The notes: generated from the letters alone by a model not told the origin. Counted from the first letter of the stretch, positions 1-7,643 are shown. The stretch is 35,308 bases of DNA from Paludibacteraceae bacterium (GCA_017417025.1 JAFPZY010000058.1:1-35308), one strand, 5' to 3'. Numbers and translations: made by a program.

Positions 1-117
1 CTGTAAATCTCTTTTAACAGCATAAAAAGCCGGTGACAACCGCTTGCCCTGGCTCGTCATCTCTTGCTCTATAGAGAGTACATAATCGAGATTCTCTTGT
101 TTTCTTCTCTTAGTCAT
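1..117 (-). CDS. Unknown protein, N-terminal fragment running off the window edge
   Basis: An open frame starts at the ATG at 117-115 and stays open for 39 codons to the first base of the window, so only the N terminus is seen. The visible residues are polar and basic (starting MTKRRKQENLDYVLSIEQEM) with no signal peptide and no motif I recognise. A well-formed promoter lies just upstream (158-188), giving a leader of roughly 35 bases, which supports a real gene start. The function is unknown. Confidence 0.5.
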   Translation of the reverse strand, partial: MTKRRKQENLDYVLSIEQEMTSQGKRLSPAFYAVKRDLQ

Positions 118-157
118 AGTTATTGGCGTTATTTTTAATCTTTGCAACTTTTGGCTG

Positions 158-188
158 CAAAGTTACGGATTTTTTTTGATATATGCAA
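158..188 (-). promoter_or_regulatory. Bacteroidota-type promoter for the edge gene
   Basis: Reading the minus strand, a -7 box TAACTTTG (165-158) is preceded by TTG (188-186) in the context TTGCATA, with 20 bp between them. This fits the TTTG / TAnnTTTG consensus of the Bacteroidota primary sigma factor. Transcription would start near 150. Confidence 0.7.
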
Positions 189-239
189 GGATTTCATGGA
201 AATTCGTTTGCGGACGTGCTTTTTTAGAGTTTGGGTGGA

Positions 240-755
240 CTAAGCTGTCGGTTGTTGGGCAGACTGGTCGGATTTGAGGGATTGATAGACCAGGGAGCGG
301 ATGAAGTTGTCGAGGCGGAAATAGCGTTTCGGGGCGTGGGTGGTTTTGTCTATCGGGGCCTGCGGGTCGGGGTGGGTGCCGCGAGTGGAAGGGAGTTGGG
401 CTGTGTAGCGCCGGCGGTAGTCGGCGAGCAGGGAGAGAGCCTCCTCTTTGGCGAGGTACTTGGGACGAGGCGGAAAGACGGAGGCGGTAGGTGTGGTCTC
501 GGGTTTCTCCGCATCGAGAATCTCTTTGGTCATAAGGCTGGCCTGGCGGAAGAGGTTGATGTGCTCCAGCTCTGCGCCCTTTGGCGGGTTCTTTTTGTAG
601 TCGCGCGGATTGCGGACGGCATAGGATTCCTGCACGCCTTCATGGATGATACGACCGTCATCGGCCTGGAACTTCTTCATGCGGTTGATGATGTCTTTGC
701 GTTCAAGTGCGCCGTGGAGTTCACGGACGGGGTGTTCAAGGGTAGTTGTTGCCAT
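240..755 (-). CDS. Conserved-looking hypothetical protein, 171 aa
   Basis: The frame starts at ATG 755 and encodes a soluble, charged, proline-rich protein with no signal peptide or membrane segment. I do not recognise a domain. The minus-strand reading is preferred over the opposite-strand open frame at 231-773. It has an ATG start and a normal amino-acid mix, and a consensus promoter lies upstream at 1112-1142. That promoter would give a leader of about 350 bases containing two arrays of 11-bp repeats. The C-terminal third (RYFRLDNFIRSLVYQSLK) looks helical. It could be a small DNA- or RNA-associated protein, but nothing in the sequence proves it. Confidence 0.55.
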   Translation of the reverse strand: MATTTLEHPVRELHGALERKDIINRMKKFQADDGRIIHEGVQESYAVRNPRDYKKNPPKGAELEHINLFRQASLMTKEILDAEKPETTPTASVFPPRPKYLAKEEALSLLADYRRRYTAQLPSTRGTHPDPQAPIDKTTHAPKRYFRLDNFIRSLVYQSLKSDQSAQQPTA

Positions 756-840
756 ATTTTTGAGTGTTTTTGAATCGCCATGTATAGGCGGATATTGTTA
801 TTCCGTTATGCTATTATAGGCTTGCTGTCCGCATAATAAC

Positions 841-881
841 GTACTAATCACCTACTAATCACCTACTAATCACCTACTATT
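841..881. repeat. 11-bp tandem repeat array (CTACTAATCAC unit)
   Basis: Three full units and a partial fourth of the 11-mer CTACTAATCAC follow each other without spacers. The array is non-coding and lies directly next to a second 11-bp array with a different but related sequence. Both end in AAT-type steps. Confidence 0.85.
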
Positions 882-883
882 GA

Positions 884-1004
884 AAGCCTGCAATCTGCCT
901 GTAATCTGTTTGTAATCTGTTTGTAATCTGCTTGCAATCTGCTTGTAATCTGTTTGTAATCTGTTTGTAATCTGTTTGTAATCTGCTTGAAATCTGCTTG
1001 TATA
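884..1004. repeat. 11-bp tandem repeat array (CTGYTTGTAAT unit), 11 copies
   Basis: Eleven consecutive 11-mers of the form CTGYYTGYAAT run from 884 to 1004, most being CTGTTTGTAAT or CTGCTTGTAAT. Variation is mostly C/T at fixed positions. Because 11 is not a multiple of 3, all three frames read an 11-residue repeat, which produces artificial coiled-coil-like open frames on the minus strand. The array falls within the predicted leader of the 171-aa gene at 240-755. Confidence 0.9.
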
Positions 1005-1111
1005 TAGAATGACAATCGCAGGTTGGTGGTTTTTCCTTTCAGGGGGAGGGCACTCCTCCCGTTGCTTAGCCACAAGGGGACGATTATTTCAGCGGGAGGA
1101 CGTTCAGGGTG

Positions 1112-1142
1112 CAAAGATAGTGTATTTCCCTCAAATATGCAA
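1112..1142 (-). promoter_or_regulatory. Promoter upstream of the 11-bp repeat leader
   Basis: On the minus strand TATCTTTG (1119-1112) is preceded by TTGCATA, with TTG at 1142-1140 and a 20-bp spacer. The next gene downstream is the 171-aa frame starting at 755. The transcript would therefore begin with about 350 bases of leader that include both 11-bp arrays. Confidence 0.65.
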
Positions 1143-1187
1143 ATAAAATCAGATTTTCCAGGTGCAAATAAAATCAGATTTTCCAGG
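1138..1187. repeat. 25-bp direct duplication overlapping a promoter element
   Basis: The 25-mer beginning TGCAAATAAAATCAGATT occurs twice head to tail (1138-1162 and 1163-1187), identical in both copies. The first copy contains the TTG of the minus-strand promoter's -33 element, so that element is also duplicated upstream without its -7 partner. Confidence 0.9.
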
Positions 1188-1248
1188 AACTGAAAGCAAT
1201 GTTCAAAGAGCGGGCGGAGAGGACATGGTCCGCAGAGGTAAGGGAGTG

Positions 1249-2676
1249 TCAGTCGGGGCGTGGGGTGAAGTCGGGGAGGAAGACGGCTTTTTTTGCCCGT
1301 GTGAGTGCTGTGTAAAGCCAACGTCTTCTTTCCGCTTCATCTTCTTCGTTGTCAGCGTCTTGCGTGCGTCTTTGCTCATCGATGAAGACATTGTCCCATT
1401 GCCCCCCCTGCGCCTTGTGGCAGGTGACGGCATAGGCAAAACGTATTTGCAGCGCGTTGAGATACGGCGATTGGCGTATGAGGCGGTCTTTCTCTCTGCG
1501 GCTTCTTATCTCCGGATAGTCCTCGGCTATTCGCTCATATAATTGCTTGTATAGCCGGTAGTTGTCTTCTGGCGACGGGGTGTTGAGCGTATCAAGCCAG
1601 AGGAGGGCATCAATTTCCCAGTCATAGTCGAGCGAGCGCAACGAGGCGTTGATGAAGTTGAAGCCGTACATTTCCGTCTCTCCGCCGAGCCGCTCCACTT
1701 CCAGCGTGTCGCCGTTGGCGAGGAAGGGGAGATTGTCGTATTGTGCAGTCCAGAAATAGTTGTTGCGGCTGACCATGAGCCTGTCGCCAGCGGAGATGAG
1801 TCCTTCTTTCCAGAGCACGGACGCGCGTATGCCCTGGTTGTACATGTTGGCGCGCTTGTTGCTGCGCGTGAGGATAATGGTTTCCGCCACCCCTGATTCG
1901 GCGTATGCACGCTCTATCTCCTCCTGCATCTGTGCCGGCGGAACGAGGTGAATGTCAGTGTCTTCCGCGATTTCCATGCTTCCTCCCTCCCGTATAAGCG
2001 TGGCGTTGCGGAGTATGCCGCTGTCGAGTGCCTGCCTTGCAACTTCGGTGAGGACTCCTGCCGTTACGTCAAGGCCATAGCCGCCGAGAAAATCCGGGTC
2101 GAGCGCCGGCGAAGCCGTCCTGCCTACAGGCGGCAACTGGGCATCGTCGCCGAGCAAGAGGAGGGAGTTGCCCGAGTCGGTTATCGTGATGCCGGGCGGC
2201 GGGCTGAAGACAAAGCGGACGAGGTCGTCAAGCAGACTGCCCGAGCCGAAGACGGGGTTGTCGCGGTCGGCCGACACCATACTTGCCTCATCTACAATGA
2301 ACAGCGTGTGTGTGAGCATGTTGTCGGCCAGGCGGAACTGCCCCGTGCCGGTGTCGGCGCCAATGTTTTCGGCACCTCTGTAAATCCATTTGTGGATGGT
2401 GAAAGCGGGCGTTCCGGCATAACGGCTCATCACTTTTGCCGCTCTGCCAGTGGGGGCGAGGAGGACACAGTTCTGCTGCATCTGCTGCATTGCGTGGACG
2501 AGCGCGGCAATCATCGATGTTTTGCCGGTGCCGGCATAGCCTTTCAGGACGAAGGTCTTGCGCGGCGTTGTTGAAAGAAGGAAGTGCGCCAGCTGTGCGG
2601 CAAGAAATCTCTGGCCTTCGTTGGGGACGAAAGGCAGCGAGCGGATAATGTGCGATATGATGAAATTTTCGAGCAA
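1249..2676 (-). CDS. RecD-like ATP-dependent DNA helicase (SF1)
   Basis: This is a 475-aa superfamily 1B helicase of the RecD/RecD2-like type common in Bacteroidota. A Walker A loop GYAGTGKTS lies at residues 46-54, a Walker B VDEAS at 128-132, a UvrD_C_2-type motif (TCHKAQGGQW) near 430, and a C-terminal ALTRAKKAVFL motif VI. It probably unwinds DNA during repair. The frame has no ATG near its beginning. A TTG at 2676 gives an N terminus (MLENFIISHIIRSLPF) of the length expected before the Walker loop, so I take TTG as the start. The nearby SRP RNA promoter diverges from it. It is not linked to recB or recC here; the AddAB-like pair lies 7 kb away. Confidence 0.9.
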   Translation of the reverse strand: MLENFIISHIIRSLPFVPNEGQRFLAAQLAHFLLSTTPRKTFVLKGYAGTGKTSMIAALVHAMQQMQQNCVLLAPTGRAAKVMSRYAGTPAFTIHKWIYRGAENIGADTGTGQFRLADNMLTHTLFIVDEASMVSADRDNPVFGSGSLLDDLVRFVFSPPPGITITDSGNSLLLLGDDAQLPPVGRTASPALDPDFLGGYGLDVTAGVLTEVARQALDSGILRNATLIREGGSMEIAEDTDIHLVPPAQMQEEIERAYAESGVAETIILTRSNKRANMYNQGIRASVLWKEGLISAGDRLMVSRNNYFWTAQYDNLPFLANGDTLEVERLGGETEMYGFNFINASLRSLDYDWEIDALLWLDTLNTPSPEDNYRLYKQLYERIAEDYPEIRSRREKDRLIRQSPYLNALQIRFAYAVTCHKAQGGQWDNVFIDEQRRTQDADNEEDEAERRRWLYTALTRAKKAVFLPDFTPRPD

Positions 2677-2710
2677 AACGGTGACAAAAACAAAAAAAAG
2701 AGAGAAAAAT

Positions 2711-2741
2711 TTGGCAGGTTCAAAAAAAAGGCTTACCTTTG
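2711..2741 (+). promoter_or_regulatory. Promoter of the SRP RNA gene
   Basis: TTG at 2711-2713 and TACCTTTG at 2734-2741 are separated by 20 bp. Transcription would begin near 2748, about 25 bases before the SRP RNA stem. No plus-strand protein gene follows, which fits a promoter for the RNA. Confidence 0.75.
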
Positions 2742-2773
2742 CACGTTTTTCATGGTGAAAACATCATATCATT

Positions 2774-2870
2774 GGGCAAGTCCTATACGACCAGCTCCCT
2801 TTGAATTCCCCCAGGTCTTGACCGAAGCAAGGGTAGGAGGTTGTAGCGGTGCGATATAGCAAGCTTGCCC
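2774..2870 (+). ncRNA. ffs: Signal recognition particle RNA, small bacterial type
   Basis: The ends pair as GGGCAAG (2774-2780) with CTTGCCC (2864-2870). The apical part contains the near-universal Ffh-binding region, CAGGTC (2812-2817) followed by a short loop and GAAGCA (2824-2829). This is the conserved asymmetric loop of domain IV. The length of about 97 nt suits a 4.5S-type RNA, which works with Ffh and FtsY in co-translational membrane targeting. A T-run follows immediately. The boundaries are inferred from pairing; a primary transcript would start about 25 bases upstream. Confidence 0.88.
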
Positions 2871-2878
2871 TTTTTTTA
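2864..2878 (+). terminator. T-run terminator at the 3' end of ffs
   Basis: The closing stem strand CTTGCCC is followed by seven T residues (2871-2877), which fits intrinsic termination. The T-run meets the stop codon of the convergent protease gene (2876-2878, minus strand). Confidence 0.6.
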
Positions 2879-3931
2879 TTCGTTGTCGGCTCTGATGCCG
2901 GTCGGCAGATACCATATTCCACTCCTTATTATATATATAGTGCCGTTTTTGAGTATTTTTGCGGCGCTCCGGTTGTCTGTCGCAGTGTTTTCGTCGGTCG
3001 GCGTTTTGCCTGCGAGCCATGCTTTACCTGCGTCAGGTATGCCGTAGCCGAGCTGATAGTCAGGCGAGTCGTATTGGTGGGCCGACTTGATGATGAGTTC
3101 GCGTATCTGCATTGCCGTTTTGCCGGGCAGAGCCTGCCATAGGCACGCCGCCATGCCTGCGATTTCGGGTGTGGCGTATGATGTGCCGCTGCCATAGGTG
3201 AGTTCGCCGGAGTCAAGGTTGATGATGCGTGTGGACTGTCCCCATGCCGCCACTTCGGGTTTCTGCCGTCCGTCCGCCGCCGGTCCCCAGCTTGTGAACG
3301 GAGCCGGCATGCTGTCGAGCGAACATGCCCCCACCGTGAGTATGCTGTCTGCATCGGCGGGCAGGTCGATGTAGTGCCAGGGCTTGTTGCCGTCGTTGCC
3401 CGCCGCCACGCATACGAGCCGCCCTTTGCGAGCCATCTCTGTGGCGGTCTGCGAGAGACGGTTCCTGCCGTTCATGTCGGCGTAGGCGTAGTTGGTGGCG
3501 GGGTCATCAAAAGTGCTGTAACCCAGCGAGATAGTGATTATGTCTGCCCCGAGTTTGTCAGCCAGCCGCATGCCTTTTTCCAGTCTGTCCAACTCGCCCT
3601 GATATTCGTGTGGCAGGTCCTCGGTGCGGATAAGGATATAGTTCGCTTCGGGGGCGGTGCCGGTGAAATCCTTTGACTGACAGAGCATTGTGCTCAGGCA
3701 GTGTGCCCCGTGTGTGTCGTTGGGGTCGCTGAAAATGTCGGGGCGGTTGATAGAGTCCTCTTTGAGCAGGTCATACACCCCGATGATGCGCTCCTGGTTG
3801 AAAATTTTGCTGTTGTTGGCGTTGTAGAAGCCGCAGTCGATGATGGCGATGGTCATGCCCTGACCTTTGTAGCCGGCCTCGTGCAGGGGCTGCAGTCCGA
3901 GTATGTATGTGAGTATGGATAGTAGTAACAT
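2876..3931 (-). CDS. Subtilisin-like (S8 family) serine protease, exported
   Basis: The 351-aa product has the subtilase catalytic triad: Asp32 (IAIIDCG), His74 (DTHGAH) and Ser251 (GSGTSYATP). The oxyanion-hole Asn179 is in AAGND. A short hydrophobic N terminus (MLLLSILTYILG) looks like a signal peptide, so the enzyme probably acts in the periplasm or outside the cell. There is no room for the usual I9 propeptide, because Asp32 lies only about 20 residues after the signal and the upstream gene ends 12 bases before the start. The C-terminal 50 residues after the subtilase fold are of unknown role. It lies directly downstream of rlmD and is probably cotranscribed with it. Confidence 0.9.
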   Translation of the reverse strand: MLLLSILTYILGLQPLHEAGYKGQGMTIAIIDCGFYNANNSKIFNQERIIGVYDLLKEDSINRPDIFSDPNDTHGAHCLSTMLCQSKDFTGTAPEANYILIRTEDLPHEYQGELDRLEKGMRLADKLGADIITISLGYSTFDDPATNYAYADMNGRNRLSQTATEMARKGRLVCVAAGNDGNKPWHYIDLPADADSILTVGACSLDSMPAPFTSWGPAADGRQKPEVAAWGQSTRIINLDSGELTYGSGTSYATPEIAGMAACLWQALPGKTAMQIRELIIKSAHQYDSPDYQLGYGIPDAGKAWLAGKTPTDENTATDNRSAAKILKNGTIYIIRSGIWYLPTGIRADNE

Positions 3932-3943
3932 ATTGTGTATGTG

Positions 3944-5344
3944 TTATTTGCGTTTCTCGAGGCGCACGACGTTCTCGACATGCTGTGTGTGCGGAAACAT
4001 GTCCACGGGCTGCACGGCAGTCACCTTGTAGAGCGGGTCAAGCAGGCAGAGGTCGCGCGCCTGTGTAGCGGGGTTGCAGCTGACATATACAATGCGGCTC
4101 GGTGCGGCGTTCATTATCACTTTCACCACGTCTTCGTGCATGCCGGCACGCGGCGGGTCGGTTATAATGACCTCAGGGCGGCCGTAAGTGTCTATGAACG
4201 AGTCGGTAAGTATGTCTTTCATGTCTCCTGCGAAGAAGAGAGTGTTGGCGAGGTTGTTGAGTCCGGCGTTCACTTTTGCGTCTTCAATGGCCTCGGGGAC
4301 ATACTCGATGCCGATCACCTGCCTGGCCCGCCCTGCGACAAAGTTGGCTATGGTGCCGGTGCCGGTATATAGGTCATACACCAGTTCGTTGCCTGTCAGG
4401 GCGGCAAAGTCGCGCGCCACTTTGTACAGCTCGTATGCCTGCTCTGTGTTGGTCTGGTAGAAGGACTTGGGGCCGACCTTGAACCTCAGTCCCTCCATCT
4501 CTTCCATTATGTGGTCTTGTCCGTGCCATGTCAGCACCTCCCGGTCGCCGATGGTGTCGTTCATCTTCATGTTTACGCAGTACATAAGACTCACTATTTC
4601 AGGGAAGTGCGCCTGTATGTCGTTCATCATGGCTTTGCCTGCTTCGCTCATCTCGCTGCCGAAAACGACCACAAGCATAATCTCGCCTTTGTGGTTGCTG
4701 CGCAGGATGAGTGTGCGCAGTTCGCCTTCGTGTGTGCGCTCGTTGTAGAAACTGAGCCCGTGGCTGACAGCGTATTCGCGTATGTGGTTGCGCAGGCGGT
4801 TGTTGATGTCGGGCATGAGGTGACATTCCTGAATATCAAGCACTTTGTCGAAGCAGTTGGGGATATGGAAGCCTAATCCGGGCTCGAATGGCACGCCCGC
4901 TTTCATCTGCTCGGCGGTGAGCCATTTGTGGTCGGCAAAGCTGAATTCCAGCTTGTTGCGGTAGCCGTAAATCTTGTTGCTGCCGAGGGTGGGGCGTATC
5001 TCCGGCAGTTCCACTTTGCCTATGCGCGTCAGGTTGTCCTCCACCTGCTGCCGCTTCCAGCGTAGCTGCTCGTCGTAGGGCAGTATCTGCCATTTGCAGC
5101 CGCCGCAGGTCCCGTAATGCCGGCATACGGCCTCGCAACGCTTGTCCGAGGGGCGTATTATCTTTTCCACACGGGCCTCCATGAAAGAGTGCTTCTTTTT
5201 TGTAACTTGCAGATTGACAATGTCTCCAGGCACGCAGTATGGCACAAACACAACTTGCTCGTCCACACGTGCCAAAGCTTTGCCCTCGGCGGCTATGCCT
5301 GTAATCTCTATGTTTTCCAGCAGGGGAAGATTCTTCTTTTTCAT
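3944..5344 (-). CDS. rlmD: 23S rRNA (uracil-5-)-methyltransferase RlmD/RumA
   Basis: The 466-aa protein is a TRAM-domain tRNA/rRNA uracil-C5 methyltransferase. An N-terminal TRAM domain (about residues 8-62) is followed by the iron-sulfur cysteines C74, C80 and C83 (CRHYGTCGGCKW), with a later Cys in IQECHLM as a probable fourth ligand. A SAM-binding loop (YDLYTGTGTI) and the catalytic cysteine motif (VYVSCNPATQ) lie in the C-terminal half. It would methylate a specific uridine in 23S rRNA (U1939 in E. coli). Bacteroidota often carry more than one paralogue, so the exact target uridine is inferred. A consensus promoter lies 18 bases upstream. Confidence 0.93.
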   Translation of the reverse strand: MKKKNLPLLENIEITGIAAEGKALARVDEQVVFVPYCVPGDIVNLQVTKKKHSFMEARVEKIIRPSDKRCEAVCRHYGTCGGCKWQILPYDEQLRWKRQQVEDNLTRIGKVELPEIRPTLGSNKIYGYRNKLEFSFADHKWLTAEQMKAGVPFEPGLGFHIPNCFDKVLDIQECHLMPDINNRLRNHIREYAVSHGLSFYNERTHEGELRTLILRSNHKGEIMLVVVFGSEMSEAGKAMMNDIQAHFPEIVSLMYCVNMKMNDTIGDREVLTWHGQDHIMEEMEGLRFKVGPKSFYQTNTEQAYELYKVARDFAALTGNELVYDLYTGTGTIANFVAGRARQVIGIEYVPEAIEDAKVNAGLNNLANTLFFAGDMKDILTDSFIDTYGRPEVIITDPPRAGMHEDVVKVIMNAAPSRIVYVSCNPATQARDLCLLDPLYKVTAVQPVDMFPHTQHVENVVRLEKRK

Positions 5345-5361
5345 AAAATTCTTTCAGCCTG

Positions 5362-5392
5362 CAAAGATATAAAAAAAATCGCGGGTATGCAA
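5362..5392 (-). promoter_or_regulatory. Promoter of rlmD and the protease gene
   Basis: On the minus strand TATCTTTG (5369-5362) is preceded by TTGCATA (TTG 5392-5390) at 20 bp. The start site would be near 5356, leaving a leader of only about 12 bases before the rlmD ATG. Confidence 0.75.
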
Positions 5393-5515
5393 ATAAAAAT
5401 GCAGCAAAAAGAAAACAAGTGTGCGAAAGGCGTGCTATTGTTTAGAAAAAGAGGTCAATTTTTAAGATGGGTGACGATATTTGGCCTTTTCTTTTTTTTC
5501 CTCGTTTATTTTTAT

Positions 5516-5523
5516 TATCTTTG
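5516..5523 (+). promoter_or_regulatory. -7 box of the steroid-reductase operon
   Basis: TATCTTTG at 5516-5523 is a perfect -7 box 30 bases before the first ATG of the operon. The expected -33 position (5493-5495) reads TTT rather than TTG, so the promoter is weaker than its neighbours and may need an activator. It diverges from the rlmD promoter. Confidence 0.55.
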
Positions 5524-5553
5524 TCGCCGAATTTAGCATAATAGTTTTTGCTT

Positions 5554-6330
5554 ATGGATCAGTTCTACTTTTTTATTTTCGTAGTCGCTCTTATCGGCGT
5601 TATTGTCTTTGTGTCCCTCTATTTCGTTGATGCCGGATACGGCAAGATGATTTCCGAAAAGTGGGGGCCGGCTATCAACAACAAGGTGGGGTGGATGCTT
5701 ATGGAGTGCCCCGTGTTTTTTATGATGATTTTTATGTGGGGCAGCAGTAGCGTGCGTTTTTCGCTGCCTTATATAGTCTTTTTCCTGATGTTCGAGTTGC
5801 ACTATTTCCAGCGCTCCTTTGTCTTCCCGTTGCTGATGAAGGGAAACAGCAAAATGCCACTTGTCATTATGGCGCTGAGCATAGTCTTCAACTTCATAAA
5901 CGGCTATATGCAAGGCTATTGGCTCTTTGTCAAAGCTCCGCAGGAGAGTTTTTATCAGGACATCTACACCGCTTCCTGGTTCACCGACCCGCGTTTCATC
6001 ATCGGCACCCTGCTTTTCTTTGCAGGCATGATTATCAACTGGAACAGCGACCATATTATCCGCCACCTGCGTAAGCCTGGCGACACCGCGCACTACCTGC
6101 CAAAAGGCGGAATGTACAACTATGTCACATCTGCCAACTACCTCGGCGAAATCATCGAATGGGCAGGCTGGGCTTTGCTCACGTGGAGCTGGGCGGGATT
6201 CGTCTTCTTCTGGTTCACATGCGCCAACCTCGTCCCGCGTGCAAACGCCATCTGGCACAAGTACTCAGTCGAGTTCGCCGACGAGTTCGGCAAACGCAAC
6301 CTGAAGAGAATTTTCCCTTATATATATTAA
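5554..6330 (+). CDS. 3-oxo-steroid 5-alpha-reductase (SRD5A family), integral membrane
   Basis: The 258-aa multi-pass membrane protein aligns by eye along its whole length with animal SRD5A1/2. Landmarks are the LMECP segment with Glu51, HYFQRSFVFPLL with Tyr84, NSDHIIRHLRKPGD, GGMYNYVTSANYLGEIIEW, and a C terminus ending KRIFPYIY. Family members reduce the C4-C5 double bond of 3-oxo-delta4 steroids with NADPH, giving the 5-alpha product. The residue before Glu51 is Met50, where the human enzymes have Gln. I start at ATG 5554, after the -7 box; a TTG six bases upstream is less likely. It is followed 29 bases later by an OYE-family gene and then an SDR gene, a set known from gut bile-acid metabolism. 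Confidence 0.92.
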   Translation: MDQFYFFIFVVALIGVIVFVSLYFVDAGYGKMISEKWGPAINNKVGWMLMECPVFFMMIFMWGSSSVRFSLPYIVFFLMFELHYFQRSFVFPLLMKGNSKMPLVIMALSIVFNFINGYMQGYWLFVKAPQESFYQDIYTASWFTDPRFIIGTLLFFAGMIINWNSDHIIRHLRKPGDTAHYLPKGGMYNYVTSANYLGEIIEWAGWALLTWSWAGFVFFWFTCANLVPRANAIWHKYSVEFADEFGKRNLKRIFPYIY

Positions 6331-6359
6331 GGTGTATTTTTTGATATAGCAGAAAAACA

Positions 6360-7643
6360 ATGACTGATAACAAACTTTTCACTCCTTTTCAACTGGGGCC
6401 AGTAACGCTGCGCAACCGCTTCATACGCTCGGCGGCGTTTGAAAATATGTGTACGGGCAACACGCCCTCGCAGATGCTGCACGACTATCATGTCAGTGTC
6501 GCGCATGGAGGTGTGGGCATGACCACGGTCGCTTATTGCGCTGTAGATCTTAGCGGTGTCAGCTTCGACGGGCAGCTTTACGTCCGTCCTGAAGCGCTGC
6601 CGGGCCTGAAAAAACTCACTGACGCTGTGCACGCCGAGGGCGCAAAAGCCAGCATTCAGCTCGGGCATTGCGGCAACATGACCCATTTCTCCACTTGCCA
6701 CTGCATGCCTGTCAGCGCCTCAAGCGGCTTCAACCTCTACAGCCCGACCATACATCGCGCGCTCAAAAAAGAGGAAATCAAAACGCTGGTCCGCAAGTTC
6801 GGAGAGGCGGTGGACTTCTGCCGCGAGGCGGGCTTTGACTGCGTTGAGATACATGCCGGTCACGCCTACCTCATCTCGCAGTTCATCAGTCCGCGCACCA
6901 ACCGCCGCCGCGACGAGTACGGAGGCTCCTTCGAAAACCGCGTCCGCTTCATGAACGAGGTCCTCGACGAGGTCATGCTCCATGCCAAAGACGACATGGC
7001 GGTCGTTGTCAAAACCAACATGTGGGACGACTGCTGGGGGGGCTCCGATATTGAGGAAGGCATACGCGTGGCGAAAGAGATTGCCAAACACAAAGTGCAC
7101 GGCATCGTCCTCTCCGGAGGCACCGTCAGCCGCTCGCCGATGACCATTCTCGGAGGCGCTATGCCCGTGAACACGCTCGCGCACTATATGCCGATGAAGT
7201 CGCTCTGGTGGCTCAAAGCCGCATTGCATATCCCCGGAGTCGGACCGCTGATGACCCCCACCAAACCCTTCAAAGAGCTCTATTTCATGGAGCAGGCAAA
7301 GCGCTTCCAGCAGGAGATAAAGGGCACCACGCTCATTTATGTCGGCGGCGTGCAGTCAGGCGACAACTGCCGCAGGATTATGGACGAGGGCTTCGAGCTG
7401 TTCCAGCTCGCGCACGTCCTCATCAAAGACCCTGATTTTGTGCACCATGTTGAGGCTGACGGGCACTATCATGCCGGCTGCAAACGCTCCAACTACTGCG
7501 TCGGACGCATGTACTCAAAGGAGATGAAATGCCACGACTGCGTCGAGCGCGACGGAGAAAACATACCCGCGTCCCTGAAAAAAGAGATTGCGCGCCTTGA
7601 AAAGAATGCGCAGAAATCAATCGACGCGCAGAAAAACAGATAA
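6360..7643 (+). CDS. Old Yellow Enzyme-family NADH:flavin oxidoreductase, probable 3-oxo-delta4-steroid 5-beta-reductase
   Basis: The 427-aa protein has an OYE-type TIM barrel: an N-terminal FMN-binding LGPVTLRNRFIRSA, the His165/His168 pair in EIHAGHAYLISQF, SPRTNRRRDEYGG, and a C-terminal phosphate-binding region (IYVGGVQSG). After the barrel comes a four-cysteine cluster, C374, C380, C391 and C394, which could hold an iron-sulfur centre or zinc. It lacks the FAD/NAD(P)H-binding domains of 640-680-residue BaiCD/BaiH-type enzymes, so it must take electrons in another way. Its place between an SRD5A homologue and an SDR suggests it reduces a steroid or bile-acid enone, possibly to the 5-beta product. 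Other enoate substrates are possible. It lies 3 bases before the SDR gene. Confidence 0.85.
   Translation: MTDNKLFTPFQLGPVTLRNRFIRSAAFENMCTGNTPSQMLHDYHVSVAHGGVGMTTVAYCAVDLSGVSFDGQLYVRPEALPGLKKLTDAVHAEGAKASIQLGHCGNMTHFSTCHCMPVSASSGFNLYSPTIHRALKKEEIKTLVRKFGEAVDFCREAGFDCVEIHAGHAYLISQFISPRTNRRRDEYGGSFENRVRFMNEVLDEVMLHAKDDMAVVVKTNMWDDCWGGSDIEEGIRVAKEIAKHKVHGIVLSGGTVSRSPMTILGGAMPVNTLAHYMPMKSLWWLKAALHIPGVGPLMTPTKPFKELYFMEQAKRFQQEIKGTTLIYVGGVQSGDNCRRIMDEGFELFQLAHVLIKDPDFVHHVEADGHYHAGCKRSNYCVGRMYSKEMKCHDCVERDGENIPASLKKEIARLEKNAQKSIDAQKNR

Noticed and set aside
231-773. Plus-strand open frame of 180 codons opposite the 171-aa gene
   Set aside because: It is rich in Gly, Val and Cys as expected for a shadow of a real gene on the other strand, and it has no promoter.
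866-1321. Minus-strand frames encoding an 11-residue repeat that looks like a coiled coil
   Set aside because: The repeat comes from 11-bp DNA units read in any frame; the frames start in no sensible context and overlap the helicase gene end.
1948-2574. Long plus-strand frames opposite the helicase and similar antisense frames throughout
   Set aside because: They mirror GC-rich genes on the other strand, lack promoters and show no known motifs.
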